From assembly GCA_947259815.1 (NCBI GenBank), contig CAMYNO010000280.1, forward strand, positions 1 to 6,987: DNA of 6,987 nucleotides, read 5' to 3'. The DNA comes from an uncultured Parvularculaceae bacterium. GTDB taxonomy: Bacteria > Pseudomonadota > Alphaproteobacteria > Caulobacterales > Parvularculaceae. Position 1 is the first letter of the stretch. The number at the start of each line of letters is the position of its first letter. This document shows, piece after piece, positions 1 to 6,401 of this stretch. A program made the translations under genes and the position numbers. Below the pieces are notes generated by a model, which was given only the letters and a program-made list of their open reading frames with translations, was not told the origin of the DNA and did no database searches.

Positions 1-1375
1 CTTTCGCCGGAACCGGCACGGCGCCGCATTTTTCGCAATGGATCGCCGGGATCGGGCATCCCCAGAAGCGCTGGCGCGAGACGCCCCAGTCGCGCAGGCG
101 GTATTGGGTTTTGCCGGTTCCAAGGCCCATTTCCTCGATCCGGGCGATGGCCGCGGCGATCCCCTCCTCGACGGTCAGACCATCGAGGAAGTCGGAATTA
201 TAAAGCGTGCCCGGCCCGACATAGGCCTCGTCGGTGATTGCGAAGTCTGCCGGGTCGGTATCGGGCGGCAGGACAATCTGCGGCACATCGAGGTCATACT
301 TGCGCGCGAAATCGAGGTCGCGCTGGTCGCCGGCCGGACAGCCAAAGATCGCGCCCGTGCCATACTGGATGAGGACGAAGTTCGCCACATAGACTGGCAG
401 GCGCCGGTCATCGAACGGGTGGCCCGTTTCCAGCGGCAGGCGGTAGCCCTTCTTTTCCGCTTTCTCGATCGCTTCTTCGGAGGTGCCTGTCTTCTGGCAC
501 TCGGCGATGAAGTCACGCAGCTTCGGATCGTCCTGCGCCAGTTTCTGGGTCAGCGGATGGTCCGGCGATATGGCGATGAAGCTTGCGCCATAGAGCGTGT
601 CGGGCCGCGTTGTGTAAATTTCAACGCCGTCCTCAAAGCCGGCCGGCGGTTTTGTTCCGTCAGCAAAACGGAACTTCATCTGCAAGCCTTTCGACTTGCC
701 GATCCAGTTGTGCTGCATCAGCTTGACGTTCTCCGGCCAGCCATTCAGGCGGCCGTCGTCAAGGGCCTGGAGAAGGTCGTCGGCCTTGTCGGTGATGCGG
801 AAAAACCATTGCGACAGGGTGCGCCGTTCCACCGGCGCGCCGGAGCGCCAGCCCTTGCCGTCGATCACCTGTTCATTGGCGAGAACGGTCTGGTCGACCG
901 GGTCCCAGTTGACGAGGCTTTCCTTGCGATAGGCGAAGTCCTTCTCCCAGAACTTCAAAAACATTTCCTGCTGCCAGCGGTAATACTCCGGCTGGCAGGT
1001 CGCGAACTCCCGCGACCAGTCAATGGCGAGGCCCATGCGTTTGAGCTGCGCGCGCATGGCCTCGATATTCGACCAGGTCCACTCGCCCGGATGGGCGCCG
1101 GTCTGCATCGCCGCATTTTCAGCGGGCATACCGAAGGCGTCCCAGCCCATCGGGTGAAGGATATTAAAGCCGCAGGCTTTTTTGTAGCGGGCGATGACGT
1201 CGCCCATGGCGTAGTTGCGCACATGGCCAATGTGAATCTTCCCCGACGGATAGGGGAACATCTCAAGCACGTAGTATTTCGGCTTGTCGCCGGCCTCGCC
1301 CGCCGCGAAGACATTCGCGTCGTTCCAGCGGGCCTGCCATTTCGGCTCAATTTCTTTTGGATTGTAGCGGGACAT
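1..1375 (-). CDS. leuS: Leucyl-tRNA synthetase, N-terminal 458 residues (partial, runs off left edge)
   Basis: This class I aminoacyl-tRNA synthetase charges tRNA-Leu with leucine in the cytoplasm. Translation from the ATG at 1375 gives [14 protein letters not shown], the usual LeuRS opening. The ATP-binding HIGH motif is at residues 48-51. The CP1 editing insertion follows, with its threonine-rich signature TTRPDTLYG at 255-263 and the acidic editing-site element GCPAGDQRD at 345-353 (D350 matches the conserved editing aspartate). The catalytic fold resumes at [10 protein letters not shown], starting at residue 430. The family is usually about 850-880 residues, so the KMSKS loop, anticodon-binding domain and C-terminal domain lie outside the window. 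No good Shine-Dalgarno is visible upstream of the ATG, but no better start exists. The DUF3576 lipoprotein gene lies 265 nt upstream on the same strand, an arrangement I know from alphaproteobacteria. Identity is certain; the exact start is likely. Confidence 0.97.
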   Translation of the reverse strand, partial: MSRYNPKEIEPKWQARWNDANVFAAGEAGDKPKYYVLEMFPYPSGKIHIGHVRNYAMGDVIARYKKACGFNILHPMGWDAFGMPAENAAMQTGAHPGEWTWSNIEAMRAQLKRMGLAIDWSREFATCQPEYYRWQQEMFLKFWEKDFAYRKESLVNWDPVDQTVLANEQVIDGKGWRSGAPVERRTLSQWFFRITDKADDLLQALDDGRLNGWPENVKLMQHNWIGKSKGLQMKFRFADGTKPPAGFEDGVEIYTTRPDTLYGASFIAISPDHPLTQKLAQDDPKLRDFIAECQKTGTSEEAIEKAEKKGYRLPLETGHPFDDRRLPVYVANFVLIQYGTGAIFGCPAGDQRDLDFARKYDLDVPQIVLPPDTDPADFAITDEAYVGPGTLYNSDFLDGLTVEEGIAAAIARIEEMGLGTGKTQYRLRDWGVSRQRFWGCPIPAIHCEKCGAVPVPAK

Positions 1376-1491
1376 TGTTGTTCGCGGTTGGGGTTGAGGT
1401 TGAGGCGTCAGGCGGTCGGTGTCGTCGCCTACTCCTTCACGCGGTTATGCGGCATGGTCAACATGCGACTGATGCGCGGCTGACAATTCCT

Positions 1492-1595
1492 CCGCTCATT
1501 CCCGCGCAAGCGGGAATCCAGCTTTTGAAATTTAGATCGGGCGGTGGCCGTCTTTGTTTGCCTGATGGATCCCGGATCAAGTCCGGGATGAGTGG
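1492..1595. repeat. Pair of head-to-head palindromic repeats between DUF3576 and leuS
   Basis: Two short perfect hairpins lie in the gap upstream of leuS. The first pairs 1498-1505 with 1510-1517 (ATTCCCGC/GCGGGAAT) around a GCAA loop. The second pairs 1569-1576 with 1582-1589 (ATCCCGGA/TCCGGGAT) around a 5-nt loop. The outer flanks CTCATTCCCG and CGGGATGAG, and the inner flanks GGAATCCA and TGGATCCC, are also inverted copies of each other. The whole block therefore reads as two members of one family facing each other across about 50 nt. Palindromes of this form (TCATCCCGG...CCGGGATCCA) are scattered through many alphaproteobacterial intergenic regions. In the transcript of the minus-strand genes they could fold and weaken read-through into leuS, or stabilise message ends; that role is inferred. 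Confidence 0.7.
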
Positions 1596-1640
1596 GCGAT
1601 CTGTCGGATTTGCAATATGACCAACAGCCGAGCGTTGACC

Positions 1641-2108
1641 CTACTCGTCAATTACATTCAGACGGAGCTGGCGGGCTCGGGTGAGGATTGCGTTTTCGAT
1701 CTCGCGCGGCGTCGCAGGGTTAACATTGGCGTCAATCCACGCGCCCAGTTCGTCGCGTTGCTGGCGAAAGACGGAAACCCTCAGCGCATCGGCGCGAAGC
1801 GCATTGTCGAGGATGTAAACCGTTGTTTTAAAACGCTCTCCCGGGGCTTCGGGGTTTACATACCAGTCCGAGATAATCAGCCCGGCAATCGGGTCGGCGG
1901 AATAAACCGGAAGAAAATCAAGGGTTTCCAGCGAGGCCGCCCATAAATAGCGGTTTACGGTGGTGGCCGTCGCGCCGTCGCCGGTCACATAGGACGGCAG
2001 CCCGGCGTTTCGTGCGTTAGCAGCATCGTTCCCGCCACAGGCAGAAAGTGCGGCGGCGCTGGCGAATAGCGCTAAGCCCTTGAAAAAGGCTGTGTTTATT
2101 TTAATCAT
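1641..2108 (-). CDS. DUF3576 domain-containing lipoprotein
   Basis: This is a 155-residue protein with a lipoprotein signal peptide. A lysine-bearing N-terminus (MIKINTAFFKG) and a hydrophobic stretch end in the lipobox L21-S-A-C24, so C24 should be lipidated and the mature protein anchored to a membrane. The rest matches my memory of DUF3576: VNRYLWAASLETLDFLP at 51-67, SADPIAGLIISDWY at 70-83, RFKTTVYILD at 92-101, LRVSVFRQ at 109-116 and a C-terminal ILTRARQLRL. The length is typical. Its function is unknown to me; the family is alphaproteobacterial and commonly sits immediately upstream of leuS, as here. It starts at the ATG at 2108 and stops at TAG 1643-1641. No strong ribosome-binding site is visible. 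It could share a transcript with leuS, although the paired palindromes in between may reduce read-through. Confidence 0.9.
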   Translation of the reverse strand: MIKINTAFFKGLALFASAAALSACGGNDAANARNAGLPSYVTGDGATATTVNRYLWAASLETLDFLPVYSADPIAGLIISDWYVNPEAPGERFKTTVYILDNALRADALRVSVFRQQRDELGAWIDANVNPATPREIENAILTRARQLRLNVIDE

Positions 2109-2507
2109 GGTGTGTAAATCCAGTCTGGTCCCGCGGACATGTGTTGGGCCCCGAGCCCTCTTCGTGGCTTTCCTACCACATTTGCCGCTTTAGACAACGC
2201 CATGCCGCCGCACCGCTTGAAGAGCCTCACGGGCGGCGCCATTATTTCAAATGGTCACGAAGCTGTTAACCTTCGCGCGCTATAGGCCTTGAAATTGGCC
2301 CGGCGCGCGGTCAAAAAGGCGCGCAGTTTACGGCTGCGGGTGCGCGGGGAATGGAAGTTGCGTTTCGCGCTGGGGCGTATTGCGCCTTGGCGCATTTGGT
2401 ATCTTGGCTTGATGCGCTAATGGGGATGCGCGGACAGCCGCAACGAGCGTGATGAAGACCGCGCGGTGTTTCGCCATTGGCGAACAGCGCCGCCGAAAGA
2501 AGAGACG
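2109..2507. other. Intergenic region between divergent DUF3576 and porin genes
   Basis: About 400 nt without a convincing gene; short frames here have no recognisable product. It must hold the promoters of the two divergent genes. A weak candidate for the plus strand is TTGAAG at 2217-2222, 17 nt upstream of CATTAT at 2240-2245, which would give the porin a leader of roughly 255 nt. The second half is GC-rich and carries small inverted repeats: GGCG/CGCC at 2374-2377 and 2383-2386, and GCGCAT/ATGCGC at 2390-2395 and 2412-2417. The leader could therefore be structured. Nothing here matches a riboswitch or RNA gene that I recognise. Confidence 0.5.
2217..2245 (+). promoter_or_regulatory. Possible sigma-70-like promoter for the porin gene
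   Basis: TTGAAG (2217-2222) and CATTAT (2240-2245) are separated by 17 nt. Each matches four of six bases of the TTGACA/TATAAT consensus. It points towards the porin and lies in the only long spacer upstream of it. Matches of this quality arise by chance and I see no independent support. Confidence 0.25.
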
Positions 2508-3731
2508 ATGACCGGATTGAGACATCTTTTGTCAGGGATCAGCGCCGCGGCCATTTTGGCTGCGGGGTCTGCCTATGGCGCGGATCCGGTCGAGGTTGAA
2601 ATCGAGGGCGAGGCGAGTCTCGCCGCCGGCGTCAGCGACGGTGATGCGGCTGCGGATGGCAACGCGGAAATCACCTTTAAAGGATCAACGCTTTTCGACA
2701 ACGGCATCGAGCTTGGCGCCGTTCTCGAAGCGCGTCTCGACGCGGACCAGCCGGCGCAAATGTTCGCAGGCGGACGATATTCCGGCATCCAGATCGGCGG
2801 ACCGCGCGGCGTTGCGCCGCTTGACAGCGACGCCTATCTGCAAGGCGCCTATGCCTATGCGCGCGGCGCCTTCGGACAAGTCATCATCGGTCGCGATCAC
2901 GGCATCGCCCGCACGCTTGCGGTCACCTCGCCGACGATTTTCAAATCAGTCAACGTCAATGATTGGCAGACGGATCTTTCCGGCCTCAACGACGTTCACA
3001 CGGTCAATGACTTTTCCGGCTATGCGACGAAAGTCACCTATATGCCGCCGGCGAACTTCGTTGGCGGCGCCATTGGCGGCTTGCAGCTTGGCGTATCCTA
3101 TTCGCCGAAATTGAGAAATTGCGGCGACCGGCTTTGCGCGCCGGAGGCGGGACTGATCCTCGCGCCGAATGGGTCGCTGCTTAACGAGGCCTCGACCTGG
3201 GAAGACGCCATCGAAGCGGCGCTTTACTATCAAAAGCCGATCAGCCTTGGCGGCGGCGACCGGTTATTTATCGGCTTTGGCGCAAGCTATGTGACGGCGG
3301 ACGAAGCCTCTATTCTCGCGCTGCCGGTTTACGAAGATTACGAGGCTTATTCGGTGGGCCTTAACCTCGCCTATCGCGGGGTCACGATTGGCGGCTCTGT
3401 GAAAACCACCAACGCCGGGCTCAATATTCCTGATGAAGACGGCTATCTCGCCTTTGACGCCGGCATTACCTTCAAGACCGGCGAGGAAGAAGGCGACTGG
3501 GGCTTCATGCTCGGTTACGGCCAGTCGGAAGCGAACGCTTACGGGCCGAACCCGCTTGACCCGACGCTCTTCCGTGACACGCAAACGGCGCAAGCGGGCG
3601 TCACCTATGTCATCGGACGCGGCATCACCATCGGCGCCGCCGCTCAATATGTTGAATCCGACAAGCCGCTGACGGCCGGGGGGCCGGAAGAGGCAACGAC
3701 TGTCGTCATTGAGAGCTCCATCAAATTCTAA
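2508..3731 (+). CDS. Outer-membrane beta-barrel porin (alphaproteobacterial porin family)
   Basis: This is a 407-residue predicted trimeric-porin-type channel for passive diffusion of small solutes across the outer membrane. The N-terminus MTGLRHLL plus a hydrophobic alanine-rich stretch forms a Sec signal peptide, with likely cleavage after A-Y-G at residue 24. The mature protein is acidic and built of alternating-residue strands typical of a barrel. The element GAFGQVIIGRDHG (about residues 120-132) resembles the conserved early strand/constriction-loop region of gram-negative porins. The chain ends ESSIKF; a terminal phenylalanine is the recognition signal for barrel assembly. I chose ATG 2508 over the upstream GTG at 2466 because it directly precedes the signal peptide and follows a purine-rich site (GAAAGAAGAG). 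Two cysteines at 205 and 210 are unusual for a porin. A strong terminator follows 48 nt after the stop, so the gene is probably monocistronic. Substrate preference cannot be read from the sequence. Confidence 0.9.
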   Translation: MTGLRHLLSGISAAAILAAGSAYGADPVEVEIEGEASLAAGVSDGDAAADGNAEITFKGSTLFDNGIELGAVLEARLDADQPAQMFAGGRYSGIQIGGPRGVAPLDSDAYLQGAYAYARGAFGQVIIGRDHGIARTLAVTSPTIFKSVNVNDWQTDLSGLNDVHTVNDFSGYATKVTYMPPANFVGGAIGGLQLGVSYSPKLRNCGDRLCAPEAGLILAPNGSLLNEASTWEDAIEAALYYQKPISLGGGDRLFIGFGASYVTADEASILALPVYEDYEAYSVGLNLAYRGVTIGGSVKTTNAGLNIPDEDGYLAFDAGITFKTGEEEGDWGFMLGYGQSEANAYGPNPLDPTLFRDTQTAQAGVTYVIGRGITIGAAAQYVESDKPLTAGGPEEATTVVIESSIKF

Positions 3732-3779
3732 TAAAAAAATTCTGAGCGCCTAAGCTTAGAGGGGATACAAACTTGAAAC

Positions 3780-3807
3780 GCGGCGTCATCACTGGCGCCG
3801 CTTTTTT
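3780..3807 (+). terminator. Intrinsic terminator of the porin gene
   Basis: A 9-bp stem pairs 3780-3788 (GCGGCGTCA) with 3793-3801 (TGGCGCCGC), with one G-U wobble, around a TCAC loop. Six thymines at 3802-3807 follow directly. This is a textbook Rho-independent terminator on the plus strand. It lies between the convergent porin and ThiE-like genes. On the minus strand the bases after the hairpin are only moderately T-rich, so termination there would be weaker. Confidence 0.92.
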
Positions 3808-3823
3808 CTTTGTACGGATAAAA

Positions 3824-4444
3824 TCAACGCGGCAGGAATGCGCCGATGGCGGCGAGGCCCGCAACAGTTGGCGCCGCGAGCCGTGCCGCGTTATTTTCAT
3901 CAACGCCCCCAAGGGCGAGAACCGGCATTGTCGCTTTCGCCGCGAGCGATTTGAAACGGTCGGCGCCGAGTTGCGCGGTGTCCGGATGACTTCTTGTCGG
4001 GAAAGCCGGCGACAGGAACGCGATGTTGGCGCCCCAATTGGCGGCGCGCGCAAGATCGGCGCCGTCATGACAGGCGCAACTGACGATCAGTCCGTTTCTC
4101 TCGCGTGGCGTCGCCGCCCAGGACGGAAGGTGAACGCCGTCAGCGCCGATGGTGCGGGCAAGCGCAATATCACCGCCGACAAGGACCAGGACGCCGCGCG
4201 GCCGCGCTATCGCCTCCAACCGTCTGGCGAGACCGGCCCGATCCGGTGCGTCATAATCGCGGATGATGACAGCCGCGCCCGCGGGCAGCGCCCGCACGAC
4301 AAGTTCAGGATGGGGCGCCCGTATGCGGTCGGTGAAAAAGGCGAGAGAAAAAGGAGCCTTGATGCGCGCATTCGATTTGAGCGCTGCCGCCGCGGCTGCT
4401 AGCTTCGCCGCTCTTGTCCTGAAACCCTCGGTTGGCGACGCCAT
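3824..4444 (-). CDS. Divergent thiamine phosphate synthase (ThiE/TenI) family protein
   Basis: This 206-residue protein has the TIM-barrel signatures of the ThiE/TenI superfamily: FFTDR (36-40), VLVGGD (87-92), GADGVHL (100-106), VSCACHD (121-127), SPAFPTRSHP (145-154), LGG (178-180) and a final GLAAIGAF (196-203). ThiE joins the thiazole and pyrimidine halves of thiamine, while TenI relatives have other or lost activities. The usual QLRxK pyrophosphate-binding motif after the second strand is replaced by IIRDYD (60-65), lacking the lysine, so true thiamine phosphate synthase activity is doubtful. About 30 alanine- and basic-rich residues precede the barrel. ATG 4444 is the only plausible start, as no ATG, GTG or TTG follows it before the fold begins. 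The gene is divergent from yggS and their 5' ends meet or overlap. No thiamine genes or TPP riboswitch are visible nearby. Family is confident; activity is uncertain. Confidence 0.85.
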   Translation of the reverse strand: MASPTEGFRTRAAKLAAAAAALKSNARIKAPFSLAFFTDRIRAPHPELVVRALPAGAAVIIRDYDAPDRAGLARRLEAIARPRGVLVLVGGDIALARTIGADGVHLPSWAATPRERNGLIVSCACHDGADLARAANWGANIAFLSPAFPTRSHPDTAQLGADRFKSLAAKATMPVLALGGVDENNAARLAAPTVAGLAAIGAFLPR

Positions 4445-5136
4445 TGTCTGAAACTCTTGTTGATCCCGCCGCCAATCTCGCGGCAGTTACGCGCGAACTC
4501 AAGGCGGCGCTTACAGAAGCGCAGCGTGAAGACGCCCCGCCGCAGATCGTTGCAGTATCGAAAACGTTTGATGAAGAAAGAGTTTTGCCGGTGCTGCAGG
4601 CGGGCCACCGCGTCTTCGGAGAAAATCGCGTACAGGAAGCAATGGCGAAATGGCCATCGCTTAAATCTCGATATCCGGGCGTTGAGCTGCACCTTATCGG
4701 GCCGCTGCAATCGAACAAGGCAAAGGAGGCCGTGGCGCTATTTGATGTGATCGAGACTGTCGATCGGCCGAAAATTGCCCGCGCCCTTGCGGCGGAAATC
4801 GAAAAACAGGGACGCCGCCCGCGCCTGCTCGTTCAGGTCAATACCGGCGAGGAGCCGCAAAAGGCGGGCGTCGCGCCGCCTGAGGCGGACAGGTTTATTC
4901 AGGACTGCCGGGATGAATTCGGACTACAGATCGACGGGGTCATGTGCATTCCGCCGGCGGGCGAAAATCCCGCGCCGCATTTTGCGTTATTGACCAAAAT
5001 TGCAGCACGAAACGATCTTGCGATTATCAGCATGGGCATGAGCGCTGATTTTATGATTGCAGCACAGCTCGGCGCGACCCATGTACGGGTCGGTTCGGCG
5101 ATTTTCGGCGCGCGGAAATCTGTCTACGATGAATAA
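4432..5136 (+). CDS. yggS: YggS/PLPBP-family pyridoxal-phosphate homeostasis protein
   Basis: This 234-residue single-domain fold-type III PLP-binding protein belongs to the family that buffers pyridoxal phosphate and affects amino-acid and keto-acid pools; it has no known catalytic activity. The motifs are complete: VAVSKTF with the PLP lysine at 44, FGENRVQEA at 62-70, HLIGPLQSNK at 87-96, VQVNTGEEPQKAG at 135-147, SMGMSADFMIA at 200-210 (phosphate binding) and VRVGSAIFG at 218-226. Length is normal. The frame is closed upstream by TGA at 4420-4422 and has no ATG before the PLP lysine. The start must therefore be TTG, at 4432 or four codons later at 4444; neither has a clear ribosome-binding site. 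The divergent ThiE-like ATG is at 4444, so the promoter probably lies inside that gene. A response regulator gene begins 113 nt downstream on the same strand and may share the transcript. Confidence 0.94.
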   Translation: MATPLSETLVDPAANLAAVTRELKAALTEAQREDAPPQIVAVSKTFDEERVLPVLQAGHRVFGENRVQEAMAKWPSLKSRYPGVELHLIGPLQSNKAKEAVALFDVIETVDRPKIARALAAEIEKQGRRPRLLVQVNTGEEPQKAGVAPPEADRFIQDCRDEFGLQIDGVMCIPPAGENPAPHFALLTKIAARNDLAIISMGMSADFMIAAQLGATHVRVGSAIFGARKSVYDE

Positions 5137-5249
5137 TGCGTACATATGGTCATTATCACGAAGGCCTGTCAGGCTTGTGATTCTGACGTGATTGCGTTTG
5201 CGGCTATGAGCCCGCCGCAGATACAAATGGATCGAGAGAGAACCGAATT

Positions 5250-5939
5250 ATGACGCGGGCAAAACGGATCTTGCTGGTCGATGACGACGAACTCCTGCGG
5301 GAGACGTTGATCGACCAGTTCAATTTACACGATGAATTCGAGATAGAGCCGGCTGCGACGGCCAATGAGGCGATCGAGCGGGTCAAGGACGAATCCCATA
5401 TCGATCTGATGCTGCTCGATGTCGGCCTTCCCGACATGGACGGGCGGGAAGCCTGCCGCGTCATGCGCAAGAACGGGTTCAAATCGCCGATCATCATGCT
5501 GACCGGGGCTGACTCCGATGCGGATACGATTTTGGGCCTTGAGGCCGGCGCCAATGATTATGTGGTCAAACCGTTCAAGTTCGGCGTGCTGATGGCGCGG
5601 TTGCGGGCGCATCTGCGCAGCCATGAACAAAGCGAAGACGCTGTTTTCAAAATGGGGCCTTATGAATTTCGCCCCGCGGTAAAAATGCTGGTGACGGGCG
5701 AGGACAAGAAAATCCGCCTGACCGAGAAAGAAACCTCAATCCTGAAATTTCTTTATCGCGCCGGCGGCAAGCCGGTGACGCGCGATGTGCTGCTCGACGA
5801 AGTCTGGGGTTATAATTCCGGCGTGACGACCCACACGCTCGAAACCCATGTTTATCGTTTGCGCCAGAAGATCGAACCCGATCCGTCCAGCGCATCGCTG
5901 CTGCTCACTGAAGGGGGCGGCTATCGCCTGGCGCTTTAG
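5250..5939 (+). CDS. OmpR-family response regulator (possibly CenR-like)
   Basis: This is a 229-residue two-component transcription factor. The receiver domain (about 6-122) has the acidic pocket D11/D12, phospho-acceptor D57 in LLDVGLPDMDG, switch residue T85 and the invariant lysine K107 in VVKPF, so it should be phosphorylatable. A winged-helix DNA-binding domain (about 135-228) follows, with RLTEKE (156-161), EVWGY (184-188) and the recognition helix around TTHTLETHVYRLRQKI (193-208). The linker SEDAVFKMGPYEF and the very regular C-terminus resemble the alphaproteobacterial CenR type, an envelope/cell-cycle regulator. That subfamily call is from memory, so no symbol is given. No histidine kinase gene is nearby. 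ATG 5250 follows a purine-rich site at 5234-5240. The gene is followed after 15 nt by the ArsC-family gene, indicating an operon. A direct repeat, GTGATT at 5177 and 5188, lies upstream. Confidence 0.93.
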   Translation: MTRAKRILLVDDDELLRETLIDQFNLHDEFEIEPAATANEAIERVKDESHIDLMLLDVGLPDMDGREACRVMRKNGFKSPIIMLTGADSDADTILGLEAGANDYVVKPFKFGVLMARLRAHLRSHEQSEDAVFKMGPYEFRPAVKMLVTGEDKKIRLTEKETSILKFLYRAGGKPVTRDVLLDEVWGYNSGVTTHTLETHVYRLRQKIEPDPSSASLLLTEGGGYRLAL

Positions 5940-5954
5940 GGCTGGAAAGACCTT

Positions 5955-6302
5955 ATGACCGTTACGATTTATCACAATCCGCGTTGCTCGAGGTCGCGCC
6001 AGACACTGGCGCTGTTACAGGAACGCGGGATCGAGCCGGAAATTGTTCTGTATCTTGAGAACCCGCCATCGGCGGCGGCGCTGAAAGCCATTGTCAAAAA
6101 GCTTGGCCTTTCGTCAGCCCGCGACCTCATGCGCGTCAAGGAAGCGCCGTATACGGATCTATCGCTGGGTGATGTTACGGCGGAGACCGCGCTGATCGAC
6201 GCGATGGCCTAAAACCCGTCGCTCATAGAGCGCCCTATCGTGATTAATGGCGAGAAGGCCGCGCTTGGCCGGCCGCCGGAAAATGCCCTCGATATTATCT
6301 AA
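5955..6302 (+). pseudogene. ArsC/Spx-family arsenate reductase-like gene interrupted by in-frame TAA
   Basis: The protein begins MTVTIYHNPRCSRSRQTL, the thioredoxin-fold ArsC signature with the redox cysteine at 11, and continues through LYLENPPSAAALKAIVKKLG and LMRVKEAPY as in ArsC/YfgD proteins. After residue 85 (LIDAMA) a TAA stop sits at 6210-6212. The same frame then runs on without a break as NPSLIERPIVINGEKAALGRPPENALDII to a second TAA at 6300-6302. That tail is exactly the conserved ArsC C-terminus, and the whole 115-codon frame has the family's normal length. One base substitution creating TAA explains this; no frameshift is needed. The 85-residue product lacks the two C-terminal arginines (in ERP and GRPPE) corresponding to oxyanion-binding positions of E. 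coli ArsC, so it is probably inactive. Possible alternatives are stop-codon read-through or a sequencing error. The ribosome-binding site GGAAAG (5944-5949) is good, and the gene follows the response regulator by 15 nt. Confidence 0.88.
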
Positions 6303-6353
6303 AGCACGTCGCGTGAATCCGATTAAACGAGACGTGCTTTAGGTCTTTGTTTT
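6297..6353 (+). terminator. Long inverted repeat followed by T-rich tract, probable operon terminator
   Basis: A perfect 12-bp inverted repeat pairs 6299-6310 (CTAAAGCACGTC) with 6331-6342 (GACGTGCTTTAG), extended by a T-G wobble and one A-T pair to 6297/6344. The 20-nt spacer can add CGT/ACG pairs. The interrupted T tract TTTGTTTT (6346-6353) follows. The natural stop codon of the ArsC frame (6300-6302) lies inside the left arm. Position and form suggest transcription termination after the regulator-arsC operon, although the long loop and broken T tract make it imperfect. The arm and spacer sequence also resemble palindromic elements dispersed in alphaproteobacterial genomes. Confidence 0.6.
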
Positions 6354-6401
6354 GGCGCGTGTCTGTTGCGCATAACCGGCGACCACTTATCCGCGACACG
6401 C

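Noticed and set aside
38..1483. Long plus-strand open frame (about 480 codons) opposite leuS
   Set aside because: It is the antisense of an unmistakable leuS. High GC content and leuS codon bias keep the opposite frame open, and the translation shows no recognisable domain.
1376..1491. Search for a leuS-specific promoter
   Set aside because: TTGACC (minus strand, near 1455-1460) is a fair -35, but no suitable -10 lies at 16-18 nt, so no promoter is claimed.
1617..1946. Plus-strand frame of about 109 codons opposite the DUF3576 gene
   Set aside because: It is antisense to a gene with a clear lipobox and family motifs; its own translation has no signal, motif or ribosome-binding site.
2466..2507. 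N-terminal extension of the porin from GTG 2466
   Set aside because: The extension MFRHWRTAPPKEET would place charged residues before the signal peptide; ATG 2508 has a ribosome-binding site and directly starts the signal sequence.
2328..2525. Minus-strand frame of 65 codons in the porin upstream region
   Set aside because: Proline/arginine/histidine-rich composition typical of a GC-rich chance frame, overlapping the porin start, with no familiar motif.
3750..3759. Perfect palindrome CTAAGCTTAG after the porin stop
   Set aside because: Only 10 bp and too short to form a stable hairpin; the real terminator is the stem at 3780-3801. Could be a protein site but has no other support.
3773..4402. 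Plus-strand frame of 209 codons opposite the ThiE-like gene
   Set aside because: It begins inside the porin terminator and is antisense to a gene with conserved barrel motifs; arginine-rich and unrecognisable.
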